A DNA stretch of 64,000 bases from Zasmidium citrigriseum (lineage: Eukaryota; Ascomycota; Dothideomycetes; Mycosphaerellales; Mycosphaerellaceae): NCBI GenBank assembly GCA_002786025.1, contig NHNW01000001.1, positions 806,001 to 870,000 of the forward strand, given 5' to 3'. The position numbers were made by a program, and so were the translations under genes. Numbering within the stretch: position 1 is the first letter of the stretch; every line of letters starts with the position of its first letter. Under the pieces are notes generated by a model. The model was not told where the DNA came from, made no database searches, and saw nothing but the letters and a program-made list of their open reading frames with translations. This document shows positions 49,251 to 60,039 of the stretch, one piece after another.

Positions 49251-52200
49251 ATGGACAACACCGCCCGCCCTCCCGACGGCAACGGGTCAATGCGAGACCC
49301 GGTGAACGACAGCGATCTCGACCCCGCCGCCTTCCTCAAGAGCGTGCGAGAGCTGTCGGAGAAGCGCGATCGCGAGGACCAGGAGCGCTTCAGGAAGCTG
49401 GAGGAGGAAGTGCAGAAGGGCCGCGAGGAGCGTGCAGCGCGACGACTGGGTACGTGTGTCTTGTAGAATCTTTGCAAGCTGGAGCTCGGGCGGCGTTTGC
49501 GACTGTTTGGCAGTGGTTGCTGTGTTGACAGCAGCGCGGGCCCATCTCTGCTACACAAAGCCACCGACTCTCCGCCAACGCGCGCAAGGGCTGACCATTG
49601 ACCAGAACGAGCTCGCTCCATCTCGCCGGAGAAACAAAAATCACAACAAACGCCCTCGTCCCCCGCTACTCGCCCGCTGTCGCGCACCACCACCAATGCC
49701 AGCGTGCTCAGCTCGCCGCCCGTCACTATGACCCCTCCCTCCTCTTTTGCCGAATCTCGAGACCCAACTGCGCGCAACTCAACCATGGAGCCCGAAAAGC
49801 CTTCCGCACCAGAAGGAGAGAATGTGCCTGATTTCAAGGGATTTGGTTCGATAAAGCGATCGAGCACTGCATCTACCGCCTCGAGTGTCAGATCCAACAG
49901 AGATTCCACCTCAACCCCTACTCCCAGCGCCTCGAATCTCGCTCGATCCGGCACACTATCCTGGCAGCAGCGGCCGCGACCAGGCTCGAAACTGGGTGGA
50001 AGCAGACCTTCGTCAATGGTAGTCTCAGGAAGCAAGCCAGCTGTCGAGCCAGCAGACGAGCCAGAGCCGACCAGGGATCAAATCGCTGCATCGCTGGGAG
50101 CACGCGACCCCTCCTGGTTCAAGCAAACGGCAGATCGTGGCATTGGTTCTGCGGCATACAGAAAGAGCAATGACGAGTCGCCTTCAAGAGAGAACATGGT
50201 ATCAGGGCGGAGAGGTCTCCCTGGCATGTCCAGAGAATCGTCCGCAGAACCAGAGAGTCTGAGCAGTCCACGCACATCAGAAAGCGTGCGGTCAGACGCT
50301 ATCAACAGAGGATCCTCAATACGTGAGAGCACATTCTCGACCAGCAGCAGCAGGGACTCGGGAATGTCAACATCTAGCCGGAAACCTGACCTCAAATCGC
50401 TGATTGCCGCAGACGAAGACCAGCAACGAGCCTCGCCAAGCTTCGATCAGACTTCAATTGCAAGTGGTGACTCTGGTAGCGTCGCGCGTACTTTGACCAT
50501 GTCCAATTCCCAGGCACGATTGACAAACATCACCGACAGGCCTGCGTCTCCCACCAAGGGAGTCGGTGGATTCGTTCAGAGCGCCATGATGAAGCGATCA
50601 GACAGTCAAAACAAGCGATGGAGCGCACAGCCGGGTGCCAGTCTTAGTAGGACGAATTCCGTTGCAAGCTCGAAAGGCGGATTGGGTGGATTGCAAGGAT
50701 CGCATAGCATGCCGAAGCTTGAACCACCAACCACGACTCGTGAGCAGAGACAGGAGACTTCGTCAAGACCGACGAGCTCCAGCAATGATTTGACTGCCCT
50801 CAATGTGAACACTTCAGAAGACAGCGAGGGGTTTGTCAAACCAGCACTGCCCCATCACAGCAGAAGCAAATCGGTTGCTTCGAACTATAGCGCGAACGAC
50901 GATGGGACAAGCATTCCTCAATCTCCTGGGAGTCCTTCGAAGCGATGGAGCCCGAACAAATCTAGCTGGATCGAGAGCTCTATCTCCAGACCAGAGTCGC
51001 CCAAGCCTGCACCATCACGCAATTCTCAGCCCAGCTGGATGGCAGACCTTGCAAAAGCAAGAGCGCAACGTGCGAGTACAGAGATTGCGCCGCTTGGAGA
51101 GTCGCAGAAGGGGCCTGGAGAGGACGGTTCAAGACCAGGATCGCCCACGAAGACAACGCCGTTTGGTCAGAGCATGCTTAAGCGTTCAGAGTCCAGAGAC
51201 ATCAACACTCCCCAGTCCGCGACTCCCACCAACAAATTTCGACCTCTGCGGCTGGCTGACAAGTTCACGACGTCTCCAGCAGAGCCTTCGCCAACTGCAG
51301 ATAAGCCAAAGGACATCGCGAGCTCTCCTACCAAAGCTCTGGATGACCCCATCCAATTAGAGCCAAAGAAAAGTTTCTTGCAAGAGGCACACGAGCCATC
51401 TGAAATAGGCGCAGAGCCTGCGAAATCGCCACCGCCTGTTATTTCAGAGAAGCCCGCAGTCATGCAGAGACCAGAACTCGAACCCGAACCTGCTAAGTTG
51501 CCATCACCTCCACCCATCACAGAACCCGCTACTCCTGAGGCAAAGAACGTTCGACCGAGCCGCAGTCAAACGCTGAAGTCTCCACCGCCAGCGATGAACA
51601 AGACCAAATCGAAACCCGATACTCCTCCAAAGCTGCCAACTACAGACTTCCGCAGTCAACTGAAGTCACGTCCGCGCCCTGAGTCGAAGCCCAAAGAGGA
51701 GCCCGAGTTCTTGTCGAAGTTTGGCAATTTGCGTAAGACCCAGCAAGAACGCTATGTCGCGCCAGATGTGCTTAAGGATAATATCTTGCGGGGCAAGTCG
51801 GGACTGGCCACGACCGGCGGACCAACGAAGACCGAGCGTCGAGATGAGTTGAAGGAGAGCCTGCTGGCCAAGAAGGGTGACATGCAAAAGGCCAAGGAAG
51901 AAGGCCGTGACCTGCCTGGTCAGGCGCATGAAAGGAAACTCAGCAACGCACCACAAGCACCTCAGGCACCGTCAAAACCTGAAGCACTAGCCAAGAGAGA
52001 GTTGCTGGGACGTTCGGACAGCGCGAGAAGTGTACAAACCATGGAGAAGACTAGAGAAGCAACGCCCGAAGCCCTGTCACGGCACAAGAGCTTGAAGGAA
52101 AAGACCGTTACTGAGGCACCGAAAGCGCCATCGCCGCAAGAGGGACCGACACCAACGCTGCCACCTTTGAGCAAACAGACCAGCGAGTCTAGTATTCCCG

Positions 52201-54953
52201 AGAGCAAGTCGGTACCTGAGAAGTCCAAGCTGGCCGCACGATTCAACCCTGGACTTGCTGGTATGCTTGCTCGGGGGCCGCCATCGAATCCAACTTCTCG
52301 ACCCGAGAGTCCTGCAACGCCTGGCTTCTCAGCTCCTCAAAATGTGCCAAGCGAGCCCTCTGTTCCTGGTGAGCCTCTACAAGATGTACGCAAAGATCGA
52401 GCAAAGGGTCCGAAACGGCGCAAAGGTGCTGCAAAGGCCACTACGTCTGCCGTCGAGCCTTCTTCATCTGCCCCTGCTGCGGCATCTGACGTCAAGGATG
52501 CAGTTGAAAGCCAGCCCGAGATCCAGATGCCAAAGCCAGTGGGCGTGTCATCCATGATGCGGTCATCGTTGAACAGGTCGCCTCCTTCAGGCGGCGAACA
52601 GGTTGAGGAGCAACGAAATAGCGAGGCTCAGCAATCTGATTCACACACCTTGGCCGAAGCAGCTGCACCGTCCACCAAACCTAAGCCATCTGCATTACCT
52701 GGCTCAGCTGCTTCTGTCATGATGGCCTCTTTGAACAAGGGTCCACGACCAATTAGTATTGGTCCATATCCGCAGGAGCCCGAACAAGCCACGCAAGCGG
52801 AACAAGCTGAAGAAGCGCCTGCGAAGAAGAAGCCAGCTGCTCTACCTGGGTCTGCAGCATCAATCATGAGGGCATCTTTGAGCAAGAGCCCGCAGCCAGA
52901 CAAAGACTTTCAAGAGGAAGAGAAGCCGAGCACGCCTACCAAGCCGTCCTTCACCCGTGGAGCTGTCGATCTCCAGAAGCCTTCAACGCCTGTCAAGAGT
53001 CCTTCGCTGATGGGAAGAGGTTCATTCACCCCCGATAGGTCATCAAACAGCGAGCCAGTCGCACAAAGTGCCGTGCCTGTTTTTAAGGGTTTTGGGCCGA
53101 GAAGATCACCGAGAGCATCTTCACCAGAGGAAAACAAGGAGAACGCTCGAGATAGTACCTCTTCTGTCAAGTCAGCCGCCACTCAGTGGGGACAGAGGTC
53201 CTCCACTCCAAGAAGTGGGACTCCTTCTCAAATCCAGCTGCCCACCAGGAAGGACGAGGAGGCTGCCATGAAGTCGGCTGGACTGCTCGCTTCAAGCCCG
53301 AAAAAGACTGGTCTTGGAATCACTGTGGACAAGAACGGTGACAAACAATCACCACCAGCCTCTGCTGGCTTGCCACCGAAACCGGCGAAGTCTTCGCGGA
53401 CGGTTAGTGGCCAGCTCGCGGAGGCTTCACCCAACAAAGGTGAGTGACCACACTGGCGGCGAATCCCTTATCCACCTTGCTTGCTTGACCTTTATATTCT
53501 GACGAAGAGCCGTGCAGTCACGTAGCGCTTCCAGTGTCCCTGATGACTAACAACCTGCAAAGGTCTGGCGAGCAGTCCCACTCAAGATCAACAAATCAAC
53601 GGTATTGGCAGCACTGCGACAGGCAGCATCCTTAAGACTGCTTTTGGAATAGTTCCCAAGTACCGGGAGCCCCTGGCCATCGACACGCAAACGGTGCTGG
53701 CAACTGGCGAGTTTAGTGCGGACAATGTCAAAACATTACGCAAAAGTGTACAGATCGTGTCTCCGGACGGGACTTCAAAGCCGCTGGCGGCGCAAGAGGA
53801 GTACACACACTTCGACGAATCGACATACCTTTGCCTGCACACCTTCACGAATCCCAAGGGTACCAAGATCTCGCAGATATACTTATGGGCTGGATCCTCT
53901 GCATCAGAGAGCAACATCGAGGCTGCGAACGTCGTTGCGAAGAAGGTCTCCAAGGAGAACGGCTCTGCGACTGTTCGACTTGTCCGGCAAGGCCTGGAAC
54001 CTGCTTCTTTCCTTCACTCCATGGGCGGCATATTTGTAACTCGTCGAGGCAGCCGGGACAACGCTACGAAGCAGTACATCCTATGCGGACGCAAATATCT
54101 GGGCCATATCGTGTTCGACGAGGTGGACTTTGCAATCGAGTCGCTCTGCGCAGGCTTCGTCTTTCTGGTCTCCTACCCAGTCACATTACAACAAACCAAG
54201 CTATATCTCTGGAAAGGACCTTCTTGCTCGGCTGAGGAATTGAGCGCCGCTCGACTGGCTGCAATGGACTTGAGCGAAAACGGCGAGATCATCGAAGTAG
54301 ACGGCGGCGTCGAGTTCCCATCCTTCCTCAAAGTCTTCGGCGCCAACACCACCAAATGGAACGTTCCTAAGACGTCCGAAATATGGCAAGCCAAAGCCTC
54401 ATCTCCTGACAAATTCAAAGCTCGACTCTTCCGCATCCAACAAGCAGAAGCCAAAACAGGCCTCCTCACAACTCTATGGAACCGTCGTCCAAGCTGGAAC
54501 AGCCTCTCGCCCGCTCGCTCGCCAGCACGAGACGCAGAGGAAGTCAAAGTCGAAGCCAAAGAGATCACACCATTCACACAAGAACAACTTGAAGCAGATG
54601 GGATTTACCTTCTCGACGCGCACAGCGAGTTGTACGTCCTCATCGGCCCTTTGCTGTCTTCCCTTCCAGATCGAATTCGTGATGCGCTTCTGGGACAGAC
54701 GCTGTTGTTCGCATCAGACTACGCTATCATGTCAGCTTCGTTGGAGGACCGAAGAACGATACCGAAGTGTTCGGTGTTATTCTCTGGTGTCCCACGCGTT
54801 ATCAAGATGCTCTTTAGGCATTGGGACGAAGGACGAGGACTCTGGGGCACTGCTGGCCTGATGGCAGGGTCAAGTTCGATGACGCTGAGTCCGGGAAGAG
54901 AAGTGAAAGTCTTGCCACTGGATGAGATGTTAACAGAGGTTTGCCGGGATTAG
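49251..54953 (+). CDS. DUF4045 / gelsolin-repeat protein, three exons
   Basis: Exons are 49251-49449, 49606-53439 and 53563-54953, giving 1,807 residues. Introns are 156 nt (GTACGT, CTGAC, CCAG) and 123 nt (GTGAGT, CTAAC, AAAG), longer than the local norm. Exon 1 encodes a charged helix (Glu-Lys-Arg-Asp-Arg-Glu-Asp-Gln-Glu-Arg-Phe). Residues ~70-1,345 are a Ser/Pro/Lys/Glu-rich disordered region (DUF4045). Repeated units such as Leu-Pro-Gly-Ser-Ala-Ala-Ser-x-Met-x-Ala-Ser-Leu occur near 1,000-1,060, and Phe-Lys-Gly-Phe-Gly occurs at both ends of the region. The C-terminal ~450 residues are gelsolin-like repeats, with Ile-Tyr-Leu-Trp-Ala-Gly-Ser-Ser-Ala-Ser and Leu-Tyr-Leu-Trp-Lys-Gly-Pro-Ser-Cys-Ser. 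Gelsolin repeats bind actin and calcium, so a role in cortical actin is likely. Confidence 0.87.
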
Positions 54954-55119
54954 AAAGCGAATGAACGGCATTTTGTGGAGCGTTTGGGAAAACACATGTA
55001 TAGAATCACTGGGTGGCGGCATTGTGAGCGTTCGTGTATACAACTTTGATGATCGCACATGGAAAGAATCATCTCGAAGACTCAATGCTTATTCTCTGTA
55101 TCACTCAGTCATGCTCATG

Positions 55120-57720
55120 TTAAACGTCCAACATGTCATCGTCATCATCTGGAAGTTCATCAACCCCAGCCTCTGTCTGCACTCCAGCATCAAGGTCAAA
55201 GACCCTCCACTCCCGCCCCTTGTTCCCAAACACCACGCAGATCAATTTGCCTTTTCTCCCGCCAACGACCAGCTTCATGGGTCTGAAAGGCCCCTTTTCT
55301 GGAAAGACTTGTTGGACTTCGGAATCGAAGCCTTCCTCACTCGCACTAATAGTATGTTTGACGATCCTTGTCTGTGCATCTTCCGATTTGAAGAGCGTGA
55401 GGAAGGAGGCTTCGGTGTGAGGGATCCATTTCGCGTCGAGGAGCTGGCCTGGTGGGAAGGCGTGGGTGGTGAGTTTGCAAGATGGAGATGGTGGGAAGGC
55501 TGATGGCCGCTTCGAGGGTGTCGTTGGCGTGGAGTGAGAGATTGAGAGGACGTGGAGATGGGACGGAGAGTCGGGATGTAGCGCGAGGAGGCGAGTGGTG
55601 TTGGTTTGCGGCGTGTTCTCTTCAGGGACCGACATCTTCATGTCCAAAATTGTTGTCCCGGGCTGCAGGGGAAGAGTCACTGATGATGGTCGTGAGAGCA
55701 TTCGACTTTGCCAGTCTGTGATCTGCTTCAGCACGACCCGGACGTGACCCATCAGTGCGGCTGTCAGAGCTGGTAGATTGACCAAAGATACGGGGTCGTG
55801 GACCTCCTTGATCTTCAACTCTTCTTCTGCCTTCAACGTGCCCAAACGTTTCAGTGCCTCCTTCGTCCGCTCGTAGCTGATATCTCGGATGACAGGCATT
55901 TGGAAAAACTCTCCTTTGCTGCAGCTCTTTGCCACGAAAGGTTTGGGGTTCCTTGGTTTCTCTTTGCCGTCTTCGTCGTATTCAGGTTCTTCTTCGACGG
56001 GGTGTTCCATCATATCAGGACGTATTTCAACGTAGGAAGCCAATTTACTGCGCATCAGCGTGTCCTTGATATAAGGTAGAATGAGTGCGTAGTCCAGGTT
56101 CGGCACTTCTCGTTCCTCCTGCTCAATGGCGCTGGCCGTGAGAGGGCCCGCAGCGGCAACTTCGATCTCCATCTTGAGCCACTTGTGGAAAGCGCGGAAC
56201 TGCCTGTGCTCCGTTTGGATGATGAGCTGCATCTTCTGTGCAACCAACCGCAGGCTATCGATGTGCTCGAGGATCTTGGTGAAGAGCGCGGCTGGGCAGT
56301 CGAACTTGCTCGAGCCTTCGTGGAAATTGGCGAGCCCGCGCAAAGTGGTGACTGCGATGCTGAAACGGTCGAGGGCAGGCAGCAGATTGATGAAGATGTG
56401 ATTTTGGAGGTGTGTATACATCGAGTTCATCGTTTGGTCCCAGGTCAAGCAGTGTCGCCCTCGAAGAACATCTACCAGCCACTCTCTTACGGGCTCGGTG
56501 AATCCCCCGGTCATGGCTGAATGGAATAGGTTCAGAACAGGATCGGATTCAATCTCGCCCTCCAGGAACCGCGATAAGCTTCCGAGCAATTTCTCTGGAA
56601 ACTCGAAACTGGTGGAGAAATCATGTTCGACGCAGCGAACCGTCTGTACGATGTAGTCCAGCAAGATCTGGATTCGTTTCGTGTTTGTGGCAATCACATG
56701 AAGTAGCGGTCCACCCAATGCCGACAGTGGCAGGTCCATCAAACTGAGGTTCAGGCCAGAGTGTTCAGTCTCGGATAAGATTGCGTGGCTGGCGCTTTGC
56801 GGATGTGCAGCGTGTAGAATGGGCTTTCCCGGCACACTGCTGGCGCCGACTTTGACTGTCTCGTCAAGTAGGACTTGCACCGCTCCATCATCCTGACAGA
56901 CCAATGTGCTTTGGACAACGTTCGAAGTGGTGTCGGTGCGAGTGTGGAATAGATTGTTCGTGGCTTGTTGAGATCCAAACTTGTTCATGGCCCCGAAGAC
57001 TTTTGTGTTTGGCGTCGAGTGAGTCTGAATGGTGCTCAGCCTTGGTAGGACCTTGGTCACATCAAGTGTTGTGATTGCCCGAGGTAGATCTGTCAAGGCG
57101 GCGTTGCTGGTCTGCTTTGCCTTTGCTGCAGCTCCTTCGCCATCGTCGACCTCGTCGTACCAGTCGTCAGTCGTCAACTCCTCGACAACTTTCCGCTTGG
57201 CGTTCCTTCCAATATCATGACCCATCCAGCCGAAACATCCGACCTTCATCGGTTCAGGCTTTGGCGGCTCAGGTTCCGGTTCCGGCTCCGGCTGAGGTTC
57301 CTGCGGTGGTTGAACTTGTTGATTATTAGTCGGGGGCTTGGGCGGATCCTTGATTCTCAAGTCTAGCAGCCATTCCTCATTCTCGCCGCCCTCAGGCTGC
57401 AAGCTGACGACTTGCATCTGCTTGCCAGTCCCTCCATCGTAGATCGCGTAGTGGCCATCGCTCCAACCCACGCCAAGACAGGTGCCATCAGCTTTCCAGC
57501 TCAAGGCCGTGACCTCGACTTCCTTGGCTTTCTGTCTGATGTTGAAAGCCAACTGGCCATTGGTAATGCGGAAGACGCTGACATCCCAGGTACTCGTTAC
57601 GATGGCGAGGAGGTCGTGGCAGTGTGAGTAGGCCGTGAAGGGGAATTTGATGGGAGCGGGAAAGCGTTTGCTGGCAAGTTGCTCCAATCTCGGATTTGGA
57701 TTGGTGTCATCGACCGCCAT
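55120..57720 (-). CDS. apc4: Anaphase-promoting complex subunit 4 (Apc4)
   Basis: This is one exon of 866 residues from the ATG at 57720; the frame upstream lacks an ATG. The N-terminal WD40-like domain opens with Pro-Ile-Lys-Phe-Pro-Phe-Thr-Ala-Tyr and has Asp-Val-Ser-Val-Phe-Arg-Ile and Ala-Leu-Ser-Trp-Lys-Ala-Asp-Gly-Thr-Cys-Leu-Gly-Val-Gly-Trp-Ser-Asp-Gly, the Apc4 hallmark. A Pro/Glu repeat insert lies at about 150-170 (Gln-Pro-Glu-Pro-Glu-Pro-Glu-Pro). The helical Apc4 long domain spans about 400-600, with Trp-Asp-Gln-Thr-Met-Asn-Ser-Met-Tyr and Phe-Arg-Ala-Phe-His-Lys-Trp-Leu. It ends in an acidic tail (Glu-Leu-Pro-Asp-Asp-Asp-Asp-Asp). Apc4 is a platform subunit of the cell-cycle ubiquitin ligase. 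Confidence 0.9.
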   Translation of the reverse strand: MAVDDTNPNPRLEQLASKRFPAPIKFPFTAYSHCHDLLAIVTSTWDVSVFRITNGQLAFNIRQKAKEVEVTALSWKADGTCLGVGWSDGHYAIYDGGTGKQMQVVSLQPEGGENEEWLLDLRIKDPPKPPTNNQQVQPPQEPQPEPEPEPEPPKPEPMKVGCFGWMGHDIGRNAKRKVVEELTTDDWYDEVDDGEGAAAKAKQTSNAALTDLPRAITTLDVTKVLPRLSTIQTHSTPNTKVFGAMNKFGSQQATNNLFHTRTDTTSNVVQSTLVCQDDGAVQVLLDETVKVGASSVPGKPILHAAHPQSASHAILSETEHSGLNLSLMDLPLSALGGPLLHVIATNTKRIQILLDYIVQTVRCVEHDFSTSFEFPEKLLGSLSRFLEGEIESDPVLNLFHSAMTGGFTEPVREWLVDVLRGRHCLTWDQTMNSMYTHLQNHIFINLLPALDRFSIAVTTLRGLANFHEGSSKFDCPAALFTKILEHIDSLRLVAQKMQLIIQTEHRQFRAFHKWLKMEIEVAAAGPLTASAIEQEEREVPNLDYALILPYIKDTLMRSKLASYVEIRPDMMEHPVEEEPEYDEDGKEKPRNPKPFVAKSCSKGEFFQMPVIRDISYERTKEALKRLGTLKAEEELKIKEVHDPVSLVNLPALTAALMGHVRVVLKQITDWQSRMLSRPSSVTLPLQPGTTILDMKMSVPEENTPQTNTTRLLALHPDSPSHLHVLSISHSTPTTPSKRPSAFPPSPSCKLTTHAFPPGQLLDAKWIPHTEASFLTLFKSEDAQTRIVKHTISASEEGFDSEVQQVFPEKGPFRPMKLVVGGRKGKLICVVFGNKGREWRVFDLDAGVQTEAGVDELPDDDDDMLDV

Positions 57721-57955
57721 TTGGGAGGGTTGAGAGTGGTTGTGTTCCAGACATTTGTGTTTTGATCTCAAGGACAGGAAGTCGAAGCAAGCGACGGATT
57801 GAGGTCAAGAGCGACTCAGACTAGCGTGTTTAACGCGCGATCACGTGAAGAAACGGCGTAAAAATTGGGTCTTGACAGACGGGAGGCCTTTCTGCTGGGG
57901 CTCTAAACAATTCATTTCTCTAATTACTTTCATTCCTGCTTCGTCCAACATCCGC

Positions 57956-59527
57956 TCAGACAATGGTGTAGCTCTCGGCTACTGACCTGATGTCCTTGCT
58001 GTATCCCACGTCCTGGTTCATGTTCAACAAGCTGACGCTGTTCACGTCGACGTCCACCCACGGCCGACTCTTCGCAAACCGCACCTGCATCGGGAAGAAT
58101 TCGCTCTCGGAAGACGCCTGCGCCTCGATCTCAAAACTACCACTTGGGTTGCTGTCGTCCACATCGCCAATCGTCCAATCTATGCTGTCTCCACTGACCT
58201 CGTAGACCGCATCGAAGCTGGACACCGATGGCTCGGCTGTTGCGTAGGGAATGACAACTGTGACGTCCTTCAGAGGATCAGAACCGGTAAGTTCGTACTC
58301 GACGGTGATGCTGTAGGTATTGGCCGAAAGCTCAGAAGTCCACACAGTGAATTTGATCGGTGGTTCAGCGACATCGTCTGGCTTAGCGACCAGTCGCCAT
58401 CGCATGACTTGGATGCTGTTGTTGGCTGGGAAGCCCTTGGTGGTGTCTGTGAGCTGGATTGTGTTGTTGTTCTTGAACTGCGCCTTGTCGACCTTGGGAT
58501 GTGCGTTGAGTTGCGCTCCCTTGGTGTCGCCGAGTGCAAGATCAAGCTTGATTTGCGTCAGGCTTGGATCGGTGATCCGCAGCTGAAGGTCACCCTTGAC
58601 TTCGAATTGTTCGACAGCACCCTCTCTCGAAAGACGCGCAGATATGGCTTCGGCAACTGTAACAGAGATGCCTTCCCTGTCAATGCTGCCTCTCGCAGCG
58701 GGTACAGATGGCTGGACAGGCTGAGCAGCTGGGGTGGGAACACCAGCGAGCGGTGCACTAGCTTCTGCCTCTGGGCCCAGATCACCACGGACTTGCTCGA
58801 ACATGGTGTTTGTGGTCTTCTTCTTGCCCAGCTGCATACCCTTGCCTCTGGTGGCCAGTGGTTTATTGAAAGTCTGGTTCTTAGCAGCATTGTACGAATC
58901 GTAGGAGTCGGTCATGCTTGGAGCGGTAGGTGGTGGGGTGTATGTGGGATACGACGGTGTTCTCGGCATTCCTCCCATGCTGCCGCTTCCAACCCTGGCA
59001 GCCCGAGACATCTCCTTGCGCTGCATCTCCAATTGCTTTGCCTTCCGTTTTCGCTCTTCCGAGGCCTCAAGCTCCTTGTTGCGGGCAATGATTTCCTGAA
59101 TGCGCTCTTCGTGCGATTCCATGTCCAAGAATGTCTTGATTTGGCTCAAAGTCAGGTTCTCCCGGTAGCCAAGCGTCACGACCTCGTCGAAGGCTGAAAG
59201 GAGCTCGTAAGAGCATCGTGCAATTTCCCGCTCGTCGAGACTCTTGCATATCGAGCCAACGACCTGGGCGAATAGGTGGAGTGTGGAGATGTCTTGGAGG
59301 ATGTTGGATTGTCGGTTGGTGATCAGGACCATGTATAACTCGTCCAATGGCTGGTAGACGAATCTGACGTTGTCCTGTTCGACGGTGGTGTGCTGGGAGG
59401 CCGTGTCTGCGAGCTTTGGGAAAGATGCCAGGAGCGCCTCGACTCTGGAGCGTTGCATCTGGCGGAACTGTCGGGCGAGGATGGGCTTCCCCGAGCGGGT
59501 GGTGATGGCGGCGCTGAGGACGACCAT
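57956..59527 (-). CDS. ret2: Coatomer delta subunit (delta-COP, Ret2)
   Basis: This is one exon of 523 residues. The N-terminal longin domain (1-135) reads Met-Val-Val-Leu-Ser-Ala-Ala-Ile-Thr-Thr-Arg-Ser-Gly-Lys ... Leu-Tyr-Met-Val-Leu-Ile-Thr-Asn. A charged linker helix at 145-180 (Arg-Asn-Lys-Glu-Leu-Glu-Ala-Ser-Glu-Glu-Arg) is followed by a Pro/Thr/Tyr-rich stretch. The C-terminal mu-homology domain (about 280-523) ends Ser-Tyr-Thr-Ile-Val. Delta-COP with beta-COP forms part of the COPI coat for Golgi-to-ER retrieval. Length and domain order are normal. Its stop lies 235 bp upstream of the APC4 start, both genes reading the same way. Confidence 0.94.
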   Translation of the reverse strand: MVVLSAAITTRSGKPILARQFRQMQRSRVEALLASFPKLADTASQHTTVEQDNVRFVYQPLDELYMVLITNRQSNILQDISTLHLFAQVVGSICKSLDEREIARCSYELLSAFDEVVTLGYRENLTLSQIKTFLDMESHEERIQEIIARNKELEASEERKRKAKQLEMQRKEMSRAARVGSGSMGGMPRTPSYPTYTPPPTAPSMTDSYDSYNAAKNQTFNKPLATRGKGMQLGKKKTTNTMFEQVRGDLGPEAEASAPLAGVPTPAAQPVQPSVPAARGSIDREGISVTVAEAISARLSREGAVEQFEVKGDLQLRITDPSLTQIKLDLALGDTKGAQLNAHPKVDKAQFKNNNTIQLTDTTKGFPANNSIQVMRWRLVAKPDDVAEPPIKFTVWTSELSANTYSITVEYELTGSDPLKDVTVVIPYATAEPSVSSFDAVYEVSGDSIDWTIGDVDDSNPSGSFEIEAQASSESEFFPMQVRFAKSRPWVDVDVNSVSLLNMNQDVGYSKDIRSVAESYTIV

Positions 59528-60039
59528 GGCGGGCGATTGATCTCTGTATCAATTGGGGAGAGACTGTGGTCGTTGCTTGTATTGCAGTAAGTTTGGTGAA
59601 GCCAGCTTGTCTCCTTCCTCCCTCCGCGCTCACAGGCTTGGCAGTCCCGAATCCTTGCAGCGGATGGTCCCGCAGACCCGTGCGCCGCGCACCACTTGAA
59701 CGCCGCTTTCAGTTCACTCCACCCTTCACTTCCTTCCTTCCGACTTCCACTCACTCGACACCGCGACCACCGACCACGCACCACCGACACCGCCCCGACG
59801 CCGCCAAACAACGCCATCCGCCGCCACCGCATCTACGCACCGCAAACACATGTCCGATCACGCCCACTCGACATCTGACAAAGGCCCGCAAACCGGACAA
59901 GGAGCGCTGCTTTGACGCGCTTTCCGACGTGTTCTTCACTTCCATCTTCTGTGACTCACCATCCACTTGACACCCGAAAGCACTGGACTGTAAAAGACGC
60001 GTCCATTTCCGAGCGTGCGCTCGACCGCCCATATTCAAA
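59528..60039. promoter_or_regulatory. Divergent region, RET2 / acidic-protein gene
   Basis: 512 bp between divergent starts. No operator recognised; C-rich tracts lie in the half nearer the plus-strand gene. Confidence 0.4.
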